Below are positions 34,008 to 42,591 of a stretch of 64,000 nucleotides of DNA, piece by piece (position 1 is the stretch's first letter; each line of letters starts with the position of its first letter). This stretch comes from Planctomycetia bacterium (GTDB lineage: Bacteria; Planctomycetota; Phycisphaerae; UBA1845; Fen-1342). The stretch covers positions 620,001 through 684,000 of the forward strand of contig CP054190.1 of NCBI GenBank assembly GCA_015709575.1. Direction: 5' to 3'. A program made the translations under genes and the position numbers. The notes under the pieces were generated by a model that saw only the letters and a list, made by a program, of their open reading frames with translations, had not been told where the DNA came from and did no database searches.

Positions 34008-35150
34008 ATGAAGAAGATCCGCCTGTTTACGCCCGGTCCGTGCATGGTGCCCGAGGAAGCGCTGCTCGAAATGGCTCGGCCGTTCGAGCATCACCGAACC
34101 GCCTGGTTCAAGGACCTGATGAAGGACTGCACGGCGAAGCTGCAGAAAGTGCTCTGCACGCAGAGCGAGGTGCTGATCCTGACCGGCTCCGGTACGGCGG
34201 CGGCCGAGGGCGCGATCGTCGGCTGCAACCCGGCCGGGTCGAAGGTGCTGACGATTGAGGGCGGAAAGTTCGGCGAGCGCTGGGGGCAGATCTGTGAGCA
34301 ATTCGGCATCCCCGTGCTGCGCCACAAGGTGGAGTGGGGCACCGCGGTGACGCCGGAGGCGGTCGCGGCGCTGCTCAAGCAGGACCCGGCCATCACGACG
34401 GTGATCGTGGTGCACAGCGAGACCTCGACGGCCACGGCGGCGGACCTGGAAGGGATCGGGCGGGTGACAAACGCGGCGGGCAAGCTGCTGATCGCGGACT
34501 GCATCACGTCGGCGGGGGCGCTGCCGCTGAAGCCGGATGAGTGGGGCGTGGACGTGGTCATCACCGGCTCACAGAAGGCGCTCATGTTGCCGCCGGGGCT
34601 GGGGTTCGTGTCGGTCAGCCCGCGGGCGTGGAAGGTGATCGAGGCGAACAAGGGGCAGCACGCGTTCTACGTGAACCTGAACAAGGCGCGGAAGAGCGCG
34701 AAGGACTCGGACACGCCGTTCACGCCGGCGCACCTGCTGGTGCGCGGGCTGAAAGTCACGCTGGACATGCTGCTGGCCGAGGGGATGGAGAACTGCTGGA
34801 AGCGGGTGGCGGCGCTGGCGGCGGCGACGCGCGCCGCGGGCGAGGCGGTGGGTATGGCGGTGTACTCGCAGCGGCCGAGCGATTCGGTGACGGCGCTGCG
34901 CGTGCCGGAGGGGGTGGTGGAGAAGGATTTCCGCAAGCAGCTTCGCGAGCGCTTCGGCATCCACCTGGCCGGCGGGCAGGATCAGCTCGAGGGCAAGATC
35001 GTGCGGATGTCGCACATGGGATTCGTGGACAGCGTGGACACGCTGGGGGCGATCAGCGCGATCGAGCAGACGCTGCACCGGCTGGGGCACCGGTTCACGC
35101 TGGGCGCGGGCGTAGCGGCTGCGACGCGGGTGTTCGCGGAGCGGCTGTAA
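34008..35150 (+). CDS. Class V aminotransferase (alanine-glyoxylate / serine-pyruvate type)
   Basis: PLP-dependent fold type I enzyme, 380 residues. The N-terminus RLFTPGPCMVPEEALLEMARPFEHHRTAWF is typical of the serine-pyruvate/alanine-glyoxylate aminotransferase family. The PLP lysine lies in VVITGSQKALMLPPGLGFVSVS, and VHSETSTATAADLEGIG and DCITSAGALPLKPDEWGVD hold the substrate and phosphate contacts. The C-terminal domain ends with GGQDQLEGKIVRMSHMGFVDSVD. Likely amino donors are alanine or serine with glyoxylate as acceptor, but phosphoserine-type use is possible. mutM follows after 16 nt. The leader has unusual tandem repeats. Confidence 0.9.
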   Translation: MKKIRLFTPGPCMVPEEALLEMARPFEHHRTAWFKDLMKDCTAKLQKVLCTQSEVLILTGSGTAAAEGAIVGCNPAGSKVLTIEGGKFGERWGQICEQFGIPVLRHKVEWGTAVTPEAVAALLKQDPAITTVIVVHSETSTATAADLEGIGRVTNAAGKLLIADCITSAGALPLKPDEWGVDVVITGSQKALMLPPGLGFVSVSPRAWKVIEANKGQHAFYVNLNKARKSAKDSDTPFTPAHLLVRGLKVTLDMLLAEGMENCWKRVAALAAATRAAGEAVGMAVYSQRPSDSVTALRVPEGVVEKDFRKQLRERFGIHLAGGQDQLEGKIVRMSHMGFVDSVDTLGAISAIEQTLHRLGHRFTLGAGVAAATRVFAERL

Positions 35151-35166
35151 GCGGCGCGAGCGTCAC

Positions 35167-36150
35167 ATGCCCGAATTGCCCGAAGTTGAGTCCGTCGTAC
35201 GCGCGCAGCGCCAGTGGCTGGTCGGCCGGCGGTTTGTAGATTTTGTTTCCCACTGGCCACGAAACGCCGCCCCCAGTGCTGCCGCCGTGCGCGAGGCGCT
35301 GGTAGGTCGTATGGTGGCCGACGTCTGGCGGCGCGCCAAGTACATCGTGGTCACGCTGGCGGAGGATGAGGCGGCGCGGCCCGGATCGAGCAGGCGGCCC
35401 GAAGCGAGCGCGGGTTCGCGGTCTGCATCGAATTCCGGGCGGCGCTCCGCGCAGCAAAGCGCGGGCTACCTGCTGATTCACCTGCGCATGAGCGGGCGGC
35501 TGGAGTGGTTCACGTTGCCGAAGGGCGATGGCGCGACGGCGGCGAAGTGGCCGGCTGGTTCGCCCGCGCACGTGCGGGCCGAGTTTGAGTTTGACAATGG
35601 CGGACGGCTGTTGTTTTGTGACGCGCGGAAGTTCGGGCGGATCGCCTGGACGCGCGACCTGACGAGCGTCACGGCCCACCTCGGCGTGGAGCCGCTGGAC
35701 GATGAGTTCCGCCCGGCGATGCTGCGTGAGCTGCTGCAATCGCGGTCGCGGGCGCTCAAGCCGCTGCTGCTCGATCAGTCGCTGGTGGCGGGCATCGGCA
35801 ACATCTATGCCGATGAGGCGCTGCATCGGGCCGGGTTGCACCCGCTCACGCCGAGCGATCGCGTGGAGCCGGAAGCGGTGAAGCGGCTGTGCAGCGCGAT
35901 TCGAGCAGTGCTGCGAGACGCGATTCGGCGCAACGGCACGTCGTTTGACTGGGTTTATCCAAGCGGGACGATGCAGGATCACCTGCGGGTGTATGGCCGG
36001 ACGGGGGCGGCCTGCCGGGCGTGCGGCTCGGCGATCGTGGCGCTGCGGGTGGGACAGCGCGGGACGCACATCTGCCCGCGGTGCCAGCCGCTGCCGCGGG
36101 GCCGGGCTGCAGAAGGGCGGGCGTTGCGAAGCGGGTCGGCGAGGGTATAA
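35167..36150 (+). CDS. mutM: Formamidopyrimidine-DNA glycosylase (Fpg/MutM)
   Basis: Removes oxidised purines such as 8-oxoguanine and cleaves the backbone. It starts with the catalytic MPELPEVE (Pro2 as nucleophile, Glu3 as acid), has the lysine in RRAKYIVVTL and ends in a helix-two-turn-helix (QSLVAGIGNIYADEALHRAGLHP) and a four-Cys zinc finger (CRACGSAIVALRVGQRGTHICPRC). Length 327 exceeds the usual ~275 because of a ~28-residue Ser/Arg/Ala-rich insert (about 76-103) next to the first domain. The stop codon overlaps the -10 box of the tRNA gene that follows. Confidence 0.95.
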   Translation: MPELPEVESVVRAQRQWLVGRRFVDFVSHWPRNAAPSAAAVREALVGRMVADVWRRAKYIVVTLAEDEAARPGSSRRPEASAGSRSASNSGRRSAQQSAGYLLIHLRMSGRLEWFTLPKGDGATAAKWPAGSPAHVRAEFEFDNGGRLLFCDARKFGRIAWTRDLTSVTAHLGVEPLDDEFRPAMLRELLQSRSRALKPLLLDQSLVAGIGNIYADEALHRAGLHPLTPSDRVEPEAVKRLCSAIRAVLRDAIRRNGTSFDWVYPSGTMQDHLRVYGRTGAACRACGSAIVALRVGQRGTHICPRCQPLPRGRAAEGRALRSGSARV

Positions 36151-36151
36151 T
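36146..36151 (+). promoter_or_regulatory. -10 box (TATAAT) of tRNA-Ala
   Basis: TATAAT overlaps the mutM stop codon (TAA 36148-36150). The mature tRNA begins 17 nt later, leaving a short 5' leader for RNase P. Confidence 0.6.
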
Positions 36152-36168
36152 CCACGGCTCGAAAAATC

Positions 36169-36241
<73 letters not shown>

Positions 36242-36299
36242 CTGTCCCGCCAGAATCCCGCAGGTCACTTGCGCACACCGGCTTCGGGAGTTCATCCGC

Positions 36300-37016
36300 G
36301 TGGTCGAGTCCCTGTCGCTGCTGCAGCGCCGCGTGCTGGGCGTCCTGATCGAAAAGGCGCTGGCGCAGCCCGCGTACTACCCGATGACGCTCAACGCGAT
36401 CGTGGCGGCCTGCAATCAGAAGAGCAATCGCGATCCGGAGATGGAGCTGGCCGAGGAGACGGTCTTCGACACGCTGGAGGAGCTGCGGCAGATGGGGCTG
36501 GTGGTCCGCGCCTCAACCTCCGGGGGGCGCACCGACCGCTATCGACACCTGGCGCATGAGGCCTTCGGCTGGGATGGGCGGCAACGGGCCGTGATGGCGG
36601 AACTGCTGCTGCGCGGGCCGCAGACGCCGGCGGAGCTGCGAACCCGCGCTTCTCGAATGTCGCCGATTGATTCGCAGGATGAGTTGACGGCGGTGCTGAC
36701 GGCGCTGGAGACGCGCGATTCGCCGCACGTCCGCGCGCTGCCGCGCCAGCCGGGGCAATCGGCGATCCGCTGGACGCACCTGCTCTATCCGCCGGGGGAG
36801 TCGCCGCCGGTTATCGCGGCGGGCGACGGGGCGCATTCGTCCGTCGTCGGCGGCAGCGGCGCGTCCGGGGCGGGCGGTGGGCCGGGCGCGGCGCGCGGGG
36901 GCGATACGGCGCTGCGCGAGGAAATCGACGCGCTGCGCGGCGAAGTCTCTTCGCTGCGCGAGGCGCTGGCGGAACTGCGCGAGCGTTATGAGCAACTGGA
37001 GCGAATGCTCCGCTGA
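36300..37016 (+). CDS. YceH (DUF480) family protein
   Basis: 238 residues from GTG 36300. The longer frame runs through the tRNA and is rejected. The N-terminus LLQRRVLGVLIEKALAQPAYYPMTLNAIVAACNQKSNRDPEMELAEETVFDTLEELRQMGLV and the second module GWDGRQRAVMAELLLRGPQTPAELRTRASRMSPI are the two winged-helix repeats of DUF480. After residue about 180 comes a Gly/Ser linker and a short coiled coil (ALREEIDALRGEVSSLREALAELRERYEQLERML) likely to give oligomers. The family is widespread and has no firm biochemical role; DNA binding is possible from the fold. It is followed at 11 nt by a methyltransferase-like gene. Confidence 0.9.
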   Translation: MVESLSLLQRRVLGVLIEKALAQPAYYPMTLNAIVAACNQKSNRDPEMELAEETVFDTLEELRQMGLVVRASTSGGRTDRYRHLAHEAFGWDGRQRAVMAELLLRGPQTPAELRTRASRMSPIDSQDELTAVLTALETRDSPHVRALPRQPGQSAIRWTHLLYPPGESPPVIAAGDGAHSSVVGGSGASGAGGGPGAARGGDTALREEIDALRGEVSSLREALAELRERYEQLERMLR

Positions 37017-37027
37017 CCGGTGCCTGA

Positions 37028-38032
37028 ATGCCGCTGGACATGGACTGGGTACGATCGGCGGTGCGCGTCGCGGACGGCGCCTGGTCCACGGAGTTGCATG
37101 CTCGCGGCTTCGCGAGCCGGACACCCGCCGAACTGGCGTGCGTCGAAGCCCCCGGACTCGTGGCCCAGCTTGCGCAAGAGTATCTCGCGGCCGGCGCGCA
37201 GTTTCTCTCGACCAATTCGTTTGCCGCGAATCGGCTGATGTTGGCGCGCCGCCGCATCGAGGCCGACCCGCTCGAGCTTTGCCGCCGCGCCGCGGAGATC
37301 GCGCTGGCGGCGCGCGAGGCGCATCGGACGGCCGCGCCCGCGGCTGCCGCCGCGCGCAGCGGCGCAGCGCGCGGTGCTCGGGCAGATTCCGCCCCGCGCA
37401 GCACCGCCCGCGGCAGCGCGGCGACCGCCGCCGACGGCGCCCCGGCGTTCATCATCGGCGTGATCGGGCCAAGCGGGACGATCATGGCGGTGGGGGAGAC
37501 GCCGGTGGCGGAGCTGGAATCCTGCTTTGCGGATGCCGCCGGCACATTGGCCGAGGCGGGCGTTGATGCGCTGCTGTTCGAGACTTTCTCGGAGGTCGAG
37601 GAGCTGGTCGTCGCACTGCGCGCCGCCCGCGGCGTGACGCGGCTGCCGCTGATCGCGTGCATGTCCTTTGACTCCGGGCCGCAGCGCACTCGGACCATGA
37701 CCGGCCAGGAGGCGGGCGATTGCGCGCGGGCGCTGGACGAAGCCGAGGCGGACGTGATCGGCTGCAATTGCGGGGCGGGCGCGGCGGAGGCGCTGCCGGC
37801 GCTCTTCGCCGTGCGCAGCGCGACCCGGCGGCCGGTGTGGGTCAAGCCGAACGTCGGCCCGCCGGAGCTGGAGGGTGGCGTGCCGGTCTATCGCGTCTCG
37901 CCGGAGGAATTCGTCGAACCGTTTGCGACACTGATCGAGGCGGGGGCGAACGTGGTGGGGGGCTGCTGCGGCGCGTCGCCGGAGCACATCCGCCGCCTGG
38001 CCGGCTCGTTGCGGCCGAAACGCGGACGCTGA
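37028..38032 (+). CDS. Homocysteine S-methyltransferase family protein
   Basis: A zinc-dependent TIM-barrel domain as in MetH N-terminus, BHMT and MmuM: it moves a methyl group to homocysteine. Visible are DGAWSTELHARGF, FLSTNSFAANRLML, GVIGPSG, LLFETFSEVEELVVAL, and the zinc cysteines in GCNCGAGAAEAL and VVGGCCGASPEHIRRLA (both Cys pairs present). Length 334. An Ala/Arg-rich low-complexity insert (about 101-140, AAPAAAAARSGAARGARADS) is unusual. No cobalamin domain is present, so the donor may be S-methylmethionine or betaine; the substrate is not provable. Confidence 0.88.
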   Translation: MPLDMDWVRSAVRVADGAWSTELHARGFASRTPAELACVEAPGLVAQLAQEYLAAGAQFLSTNSFAANRLMLARRRIEADPLELCRRAAEIALAAREAHRTAAPAAAAARSGAARGARADSAPRSTARGSAATAADGAPAFIIGVIGPSGTIMAVGETPVAELESCFADAAGTLAEAGVDALLFETFSEVEELVVALRAARGVTRLPLIACMSFDSGPQRTRTMTGQEAGDCARALDEAEADVIGCNCGAGAAEALPALFAVRSATRRPVWVKPNVGPPELEGGVPVYRVSPEEFVEPFATLIEAGANVVGGCCGASPEHIRRLAGSLRPKRGR

Positions 38033-38050
38033 GCGCTGCCGCGGATGGGA

Positions 38051-38056
38051 TACGAT
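38051..38056 (+). promoter_or_regulatory. -10 box (TACGAT) of the ABC transporter operon
   Basis: TACGAT ends 8 nt before ATG 38065, the same short spacing as tsaD. It supports a leaderless start and rules against the longer open frame from 37720. Confidence 0.5.
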
Positions 38057-38064
38057 TCACCGCC

Positions 38065-39078
38065 ATGCCGCAGATCCAGGCCCATGAACTGAGCCGCACG
38101 TTTCGCGTGGCCGAGCGCGAGACGGGCTTGCTGGCTGCCCTGCGCAGTCTGGTGCGGCGGCGGCATCGCATCGTGACGGCGGTCGATCGCGTTGATTTTT
38201 CCATCGAGGCGGGGGAGATCGTGGGGTTTCTCGGCCCGAATGGTGCGGGCAAGACCACCACGCTCAAGATGCTGACGGGGCTGCTGCACCCGACCGGCGG
38301 ATCGGCGACGGTGCTGGGCTGCGTGCCGTGGCGCCGGCACCCGGATTACCTGCGACAGATCAGCCTGGTGATGGGGCAGCGCAGCCAGCTCTACTGGGAT
38401 CTGCCCGCGGCGGACTCGTTTGAAGTGCAGATGTCCGTGTACGGCGTGGACCGCGTGGACGGGCGGCGCGTTCTCAACGAGCTGATTGAGCTGCTGGGCC
38501 TCGGCGGGGTTTTGAAGAAGCCGGTGCGCACGCTCTCGCTCGGGGAACGCATGAAGTGCGAGCTGTGCATGGCGCTGCTCTATCGGCCGCGGGTGCTCTT
38601 CCTGGATGAGCCGACGATCGGCGTGGACATCACCATGCAGGCCCGCATCCGGCAGTTCATCGCCGGCTACAACCGCTCGCACGGGGCGACGGTGATCCTC
38701 ACGTCGCACTATATGGCCGACGTAACGGCGCTCTGTCGGCGGGTGATCGTGATCGACCACGGTCGGATCCTGTTTGACGGGCCGCTGGCGGCGCTGGCGG
38801 AGCGGCTGGCGCCGTTCAAGGTCATCACGATCGACCTGGAGCGCGACGCCAACGGCAGCGACTTTTCCCGGTATGGCGAACTCATCGGGCAGGAGGCGCG
38901 CAAGGTCACGCTGCGCGTGGCGCGCGAAGCGGCCGCGGGGGTCGCGTCGCGGCTGCTGGCTGACCTGCCGGTGCTCGATCTGACCGTGCAGGATCCGCCG
39001 ATCGAGGACGTGATCGGGCGGGTATTTGCGGAGAGTGCGCGCCCGGCGGCGGAGCCGGTCGGGGCGTCGGCGTCATGA
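38065..39078 (+). CDS. ABC transporter ATP-binding protein (YbhF/DUF990-associated type)
   Basis: 337 residues. Walker A GPNGAGKTT (about 56-64), Q-loop region LVMGQRSQLYWDLP, signature TLSLGERMKCELCMALL, Walker B VLFLDEPTIGVD, H-loop LTSHYMADV. The N-terminus carries an extra 20-residue region (AERETGLLAALRSLVRRRHR) typical of ATPases paired with the ABC-2 exporter DUF990. It overlaps the permease gene by the 4-bp ATGA, so the two are translationally coupled and form an export pump. Substrate unknown. Confidence 0.93.
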   Translation: MPQIQAHELSRTFRVAERETGLLAALRSLVRRRHRIVTAVDRVDFSIEAGEIVGFLGPNGAGKTTTLKMLTGLLHPTGGSATVLGCVPWRRHPDYLRQISLVMGQRSQLYWDLPAADSFEVQMSVYGVDRVDGRRVLNELIELLGLGGVLKKPVRTLSLGERMKCELCMALLYRPRVLFLDEPTIGVDITMQARIRQFIAGYNRSHGATVILTSHYMADVTALCRRVIVIDHGRILFDGPLAALAERLAPFKVITIDLERDANGSDFSRYGELIGQEARKVTLRVAREAAAGVASRLLADLPVLDLTVQDPPIEDVIGRVFAESARPAAEPVGASAS

Positions 39079-39881
39079 GCGGGCTGCCGCGGGCGTGGCT
39101 GGCACTGTTACGCCGCTCGATCGCCGGGATGATCCAGTACCGCGGCGAGGTGGCGCTGTGGGCGATCTGGGGAGTGATCTACCCCGCCGTGGCGCTGACG
39201 ATGTGGAATGCCGCGGCGCGCGACGCCGAGGGCGGCGCGATCCGCGGCTTCGGTCCCTCGGAGTTCGCGACCTATTTCCTGCTGTCGATGATCGTGCAGC
39301 ACCTGACGGCAGCGTGGGACGTGCATGAGATGGGCTGGCAGGTGCGCACCGGGCAACTGTCGCCGGCGCTGTTGCGGCCGCTGCTGCCGATGTGGGGCAG
39401 CCTGAGCGACAACATCGCGTACAAGCTGGTGACGCTCGTCATCCTCGCGCCGATCTGGGTGCTGGTGGCGTGGCTGGTACAGCCGCGGTTCGAGGGTGGA
39501 TGGCTGGACTACGCAGCGGCTGCAGCGGCGGTGCTGCTCGGTGCGGCAATTCACTACCTGTGGCAATACAACCTGGCGCTGATCGCGTTCTGGAGCACGC
39601 GCACGAACGCGGTGGGCGAATTCTGGTTCGGCGGGAAGCTGCTGTTCGGCGGGCTGATGGCGCCGCTGCCGCTGCTGCCGCCGCTGCTGCAAGGGGTGGC
39701 GGCGATGCTGCCGTTTCAGTGGATCATCGGCTTTCCGATTGAGGTGGCGATGGGGCGGATTCGCGGCGTGGACGTCGTGGCGGGGCTGATCTGTCAGGCG
39801 CTGTGGGCGCTGGCGGCCGTGGCGGTGTTTCGGGTGGCGTGGCCGGCGTCGTTGCGACGGTATGGCGCGGTGGGCGTGTAA
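39075..39881 (+). CDS. ABC-2 type transporter permease (DUF990 type)
   Basis: 268 residues with about six membrane helices: VALWAIWGVIYPAVALTMW, FATYFLLSMIVQHLTAAWDV, LVTLVILAPIWVLVAWLV, AAAAAAVLLGAAIHYL, LLFGGLMAPLPLLPPLLQG, VAGLICQALWALAAVAVF. The GWQVRTGQLSPALLRPLLPMWGSLSDN loop between helices 2 and 3 is a mark of ABC-2 exporters of this family. It is expressed with the ATPase (ATGA overlap). In many genomes a second DUF990 permease follows; here the region after it is repetitive DNA, so the partner seems missing or elsewhere. Confidence 0.85.
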   Translation: MSGLPRAWLALLRRSIAGMIQYRGEVALWAIWGVIYPAVALTMWNAAARDAEGGAIRGFGPSEFATYFLLSMIVQHLTAAWDVHEMGWQVRTGQLSPALLRPLLPMWGSLSDNIAYKLVTLVILAPIWVLVAWLVQPRFEGGWLDYAAAAAAVLLGAAIHYLWQYNLALIAFWSTRTNAVGEFWFGGKLLFGGLMAPLPLLPPLLQGVAAMLPFQWIIGFPIEVAMGRIRGVDVVAGLICQALWALAAVAVFRVAWPASLRRYGAVGV

Positions 39882-39943
39882 CGAGCGATTATGGCGCTGA
39901 ACAGCGCGTGTTGCTTCTCATCGGCGCTGAATGGAGGATTCCG

Positions 39944-40045
39944 ACGCCCCTTCGGGGCGTGGTTCGTACGCACCGGTCCACGGGTGGAGTCGCCGCGGCG
40001 CGGCGACTCCACCCGTGGCTACAGTCCGCGGCCCCTGCGGGGCCG
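39944..40045. repeat. Three hairpins, including a 41-bp near-perfect palindrome
   Basis: ACGCCCC-TTC-GGGGCGT (39944-39960), then a 20-bp arm CCACGGGTGGAGTCGCCGCG with its exact complement around one central G (39978-40018), then CGGCCCC-TGC-GGGGCCG (40029-40045). The short hairpins have 3-nt loops like those at the RAYT locus. No T run follows, so these are not ordinary terminators. Confidence 0.9.
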
Positions 40046-40230
40046 AAATTCGGAGCGCGATCGAGGCGTTGGGCGCGGGGGTGCAACAGAGCAGCGGCGC
40101 TGGGCCTCGCGATGCTCGGCACCAGCCTACCGCTTTGCGGGGCCGAAAATCGGAGCGCGATCGAGGCGTTGGGCGCGGGGGTGCAACAGAGCGGCGGCGC
40201 TGGGCCTCGCGATGCTCGGCACCAGCCTGC
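40037..40230. repeat. Direct duplication, period 100 bp
   Basis: Copies 40037-40130 and 40137-40230 differ at only a few positions. They contain GGAGCGCGATCGAGGCGTTG and the tail TGGGCCTCGCGATGCTCGGC, the latter closely matching 29050-29079. The open frames in the duplication are not coding. Confidence 0.9.
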
Positions 40231-40309
40231 CTCTCGGCACTAGCATACCTCTCGGCGCCAGCCTACATGCCTGATGCTTCATGCTGATGCGGGGTCACAG
40301 CCGCCGCAA

Positions 40310-41398
40310 TTACTGGCGCAGGGCTTCGCAGAGCGCGGCGTAGGTGCGCATGATGCGGGGGCCGATGAGGTAGTGTTCCGGGCCCGTCAGCACGACCACC
40401 CGCCGCTCGCGCACGGCCCGCAGTGAGCCGAGTCGCTGCCAGGCGCGCAGCGCATCGGCATGGCCGTTCGGGCGGCTGCGCCCGTCGGGGTCCAGTTCGA
40501 TGATCACGTCTGGGTCGGAGCGGACGACGAACTCGAGCGAGACGCTGCCGAATGGGCGATGATCGGCGGGCAGGATGTTGCGGTGGCCGATGGCGGTGAG
40601 CAGGCCGTCGTAGAAGGAACCTGGACCCGCGACAAAGGGGGGCGTGGGCGGCTCGGCCAGCGTGCCGGTGACGAGCAGGAAGCGCAGCGGCGTTCCGCCG
40701 GCGCAGTGCCGGGTGACGCGATCGTGCTGCGAGCGCAGGTGTTCAACCAGCGCCGCGGCGGTGCGCGGGCGTCCGCTGATCGCGCCGACGCGCTCGATGG
40801 AGCGATAGAGGTCCTCGAGCGAGGTGTCGCCGAGCGACTCAATCCGCACGCCCAGCGGGCGCAGGCGCTGCTGAATCTCGCGGCTTTCGCCGGGCACGAG
40901 CACGACGTCGGGGCGGAGCGCGGCGACGCGCTCGGCGCTGGCATCGACCAGCGCGCCAATGGACGGAAGCGACTCGATGCCGGGGGGATGGTTGCAGTAG
41001 CGGGTGCGGCCGACGAGCTGGTCGCGCAGGCCGAGGGCGCAGCAGATCTCGGTGAGATTCGGGCCGGTGCAGAGGATGCGCAGCGATGTACGCGGGCCGT
41101 CCTCGTCGCGCACGTCGGGATGGAGGACGTAATCGCGGAGGTCGAGCGCATTGAACGGCGAATCGGGCGGATCCGCGTCGCGGGTGGTCGGCCGGGCGTC
41201 GGCGGCGGTGCCGGACGGGGGCGGCGGTTGGGCCGCGTGTGGCACGGGCTGCGATTGCTGCTGCGCGCCGGCGCCCGATGTCGCGGTTGGCGCGGCGGGG
41301 GCGGAGTCCGGGGCGGATTGCGGGCGGCGTTCGCAGCCTGGGGTTATCAGCGCGGCGGCTGCCACGATGAGAGCGGCGAATGGCGCGCGGCGCAGCAC
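40310..41398 (-). CDS. Cobalamin/heme-type periplasmic binding lipoprotein (BtuF-like)
   Basis: 362 residues from GTG 41398, 4 nt after the preceding gene's stop. It begins with a lipoprotein signal (FAALIVAAAALITPGCERR). After a Pro/Ala-rich linker the binding fold starts: RILCTGPNLTEICCALGLRDQLVGRTRYCNHPPGIESLPSIGALVDASAERVAALRPDVVLV, typical of vitamin B12 and related corrinoid/iron-siderophore binding proteins. The C-terminal half has a SLEFVVRSDPDVIIELDPDG and PLRFLLVTGTLAEPPTPPFVAGPGSFYDGLLTAIGHRNIL. The ligand cannot be fixed by sequence alone. No BtuCD-type permease adjoins it. The longer frame from 41644 would overlap the gene at 41403. Confidence 0.85.
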   Translation of the reverse strand: MLRRAPFAALIVAAAALITPGCERRPQSAPDSAPAAPTATSGAGAQQQSQPVPHAAQPPPPSGTAADARPTTRDADPPDSPFNALDLRDYVLHPDVRDEDGPRTSLRILCTGPNLTEICCALGLRDQLVGRTRYCNHPPGIESLPSIGALVDASAERVAALRPDVVLVPGESREIQQRLRPLGVRIESLGDTSLEDLYRSIERVGAISGRPRTAAALVEHLRSQHDRVTRHCAGGTPLRFLLVTGTLAEPPTPPFVAGPGSFYDGLLTAIGHRNILPADHRPFGSVSLEFVVRSDPDVIIELDPDGRSRPNGHADALRAWQRLGSLRAVRERRVVVLTGPEHYLIGPRIMRTYAALCEALRQ

Positions 41399-41402
41399 CG
41401 GC

Positions 41403-41924
41403 CTAGTTCTCCGAGGCGGAGGGACTGTCGCGGCGCGAGGCGACAATCCCGGCGAGGTAAGCGGCTGCGAGTTGCGTGCGCATTTCGCCATCCTCGCCGA
41501 AGACCTCGAGTACGTGCGGTCCGAGCGCGCAGGTGACGCCGTCGTCCGTCCAGAAACCGCTGTCGCCGCAGCGGTACTCCTCCGCGCCGGCCGGGCGGGC
41601 GGCGGCGCACGCCTCTCGGGCGGAGGCCCCATCCGGGAATTCAAAGGCGCGCACGGTCAGGCGCTGCACGGGGTGGTCGCGATGCACGTACTTCGCGAGG
41701 TGCACGCGCCGGGCGCCGCGCTCCAGCCACCGCGCGCCGTCCTCTCCCGTGGCGTCGATGGCATCGATGAGATCGCCCTCCCATACCTCGCCGACCAGCA
41801 CCCACGGCGTCGCCATTTCACCGATCGGAATGGCGTCGCGCATCGACGCGCTACCGCCGGAGCAGCCGGCCAGCGGAAGCAGCACGAGCAGGCAGGCGAC
41901 AGCAGCTGCGTTCAGTGCGTTCAC
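41403..41924 (-). CDS. Small lipoprotein of unknown function
   Basis: 173 residues from GTG 41924, which overlaps the MBL gene's stop as GTGA; GTG 41927 is an alternative. Signal and lipobox ACLLVLLPLAGCSGG (Cys near residue 21). The body, PWVLVGEVWEGDLIDAIDATGEDGARWLERGARRVHLAKYVH..., is not recognised. It has two cysteines near EEYRCGDSGFWTDDGVTCALG that could pair after export. It is part of a compact minus-strand run MBL - this gene - BtuF-like lipoprotein, so it may assist the binding lipoprotein; that is inference from position. Confidence 0.7.
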   Translation of the reverse strand: MNALNAAAVACLLVLLPLAGCSGGSASMRDAIPIGEMATPWVLVGEVWEGDLIDAIDATGEDGARWLERGARRVHLAKYVHRDHPVQRLTVRAFEFPDGASAREACAAARPAGAEEYRCGDSGFWTDDGVTCALGPHVLEVFGEDGEMRTQLAAAYLAGIVASRRDSPSASEN

Positions 41925-42583
41925 CACGACGCTCCCGGTTGCAGGAATGGGTTGCTCGCGCGCTCGCGGCCGATCGTCGTCGGTGGGCCGTGGCCGCTGA
42001 GCACGGTGGTGCCATCCGGAAGCGTGAGCAGGTGATCGCGGATGTTCTTCAGCAGTCGGTCCGACGAGCTGCCGGGAAAGTCTGTTCGGCCGACGCTCCC
42101 GGCAAAGAGCGCGTCCCCGCCGAGGACGACGCCGTGCAACGCGGAGTAATACGCCAGGCCGCCGGGAGAATGGCCGGAGACGTCCAGCACGCGCCATTGG
42201 TCGCCGGCAAAGGGCAGCTCGTCGCCGGGATCCAGTGAGCGCTCGGCCGGATCGGTCGAGATGCTCGCGCCGAGCGCGACGCTGAGATTGGCCATTGGGG
42301 ACTCGAGCATGTGCGCCTCGGCCCGCGGCGCAAACAGCGGCACTCCGGGCAGGGACGTTCGCAGGGGGTCCACGCCGGCGATGTGATCGACGTGGCAGTG
42401 GGTGAGAACGATTGCAGCCGGGGCCAGACGCGCTTGCTCGATCAGCGACTCCACTTCCTGGGGCGTCGGCGGAAAGCCAGGGTCGATGATCCACGCCTCG
42501 GGCGAGCCGTCCAGCCAGAGAACGTAGCAGTTCTCGGCGAAGGCGGGGTCTGTGATCGTGCGTACGTGCAGGCGCGGCGACAT
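41921..42583 (-). CDS. MBL-fold metallo-hydrolase (glyoxalase II-like)
   Basis: 220 residues. The metal-binding motif is THCHVDHIAG (HxHxDH), with later ligands in SGHSPGGLAYY, LGGDALFAGSVGRTDFPG and LSGHGPPTTIG. The whole fits the glyoxalase II / hydroxyacyl-thioester hydrolase subgroup, binding two metal ions. The physiological substrate is unknown. TATAAT on the minus strand (42597-42592) ends 8 nt before the ATG. It shares a 40-bp divergent region with tsaD. Two lipoprotein genes follow with overlaps of a few bp. Confidence 0.92.
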   Translation of the reverse strand: MSPRLHVRTITDPAFAENCYVLWLDGSPEAWIIDPGFPPTPQEVESLIEQARLAPAAIVLTHCHVDHIAGVDPLRTSLPGVPLFAPRAEAHMLESPMANLSVALGASISTDPAERSLDPGDELPFAGDQWRVLDVSGHSPGGLAYYSALHGVVLGGDALFAGSVGRTDFPGSSSDRLLKNIRDHLLTLPDGTTVLSGHGPPTTIGRERASNPFLQPGASW

Positions 42584-42591
42584 GCCGCGGG

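Larger units (their letters stand above)
39882..40309. other. Intergenic region of hairpins and a 100-bp-period duplication
   Basis: 430 bp without a gene. It contains three strong hairpins (39944-39960, 39978-40018, 40029-40045) and a ~94-bp direct duplication with period 100 (40037-40230). A further short CTCGGCNC-type series follows to 40262. A Shine-Dalgarno-like GCGCAAC or a gene start is not seen. Confidence 0.8.
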
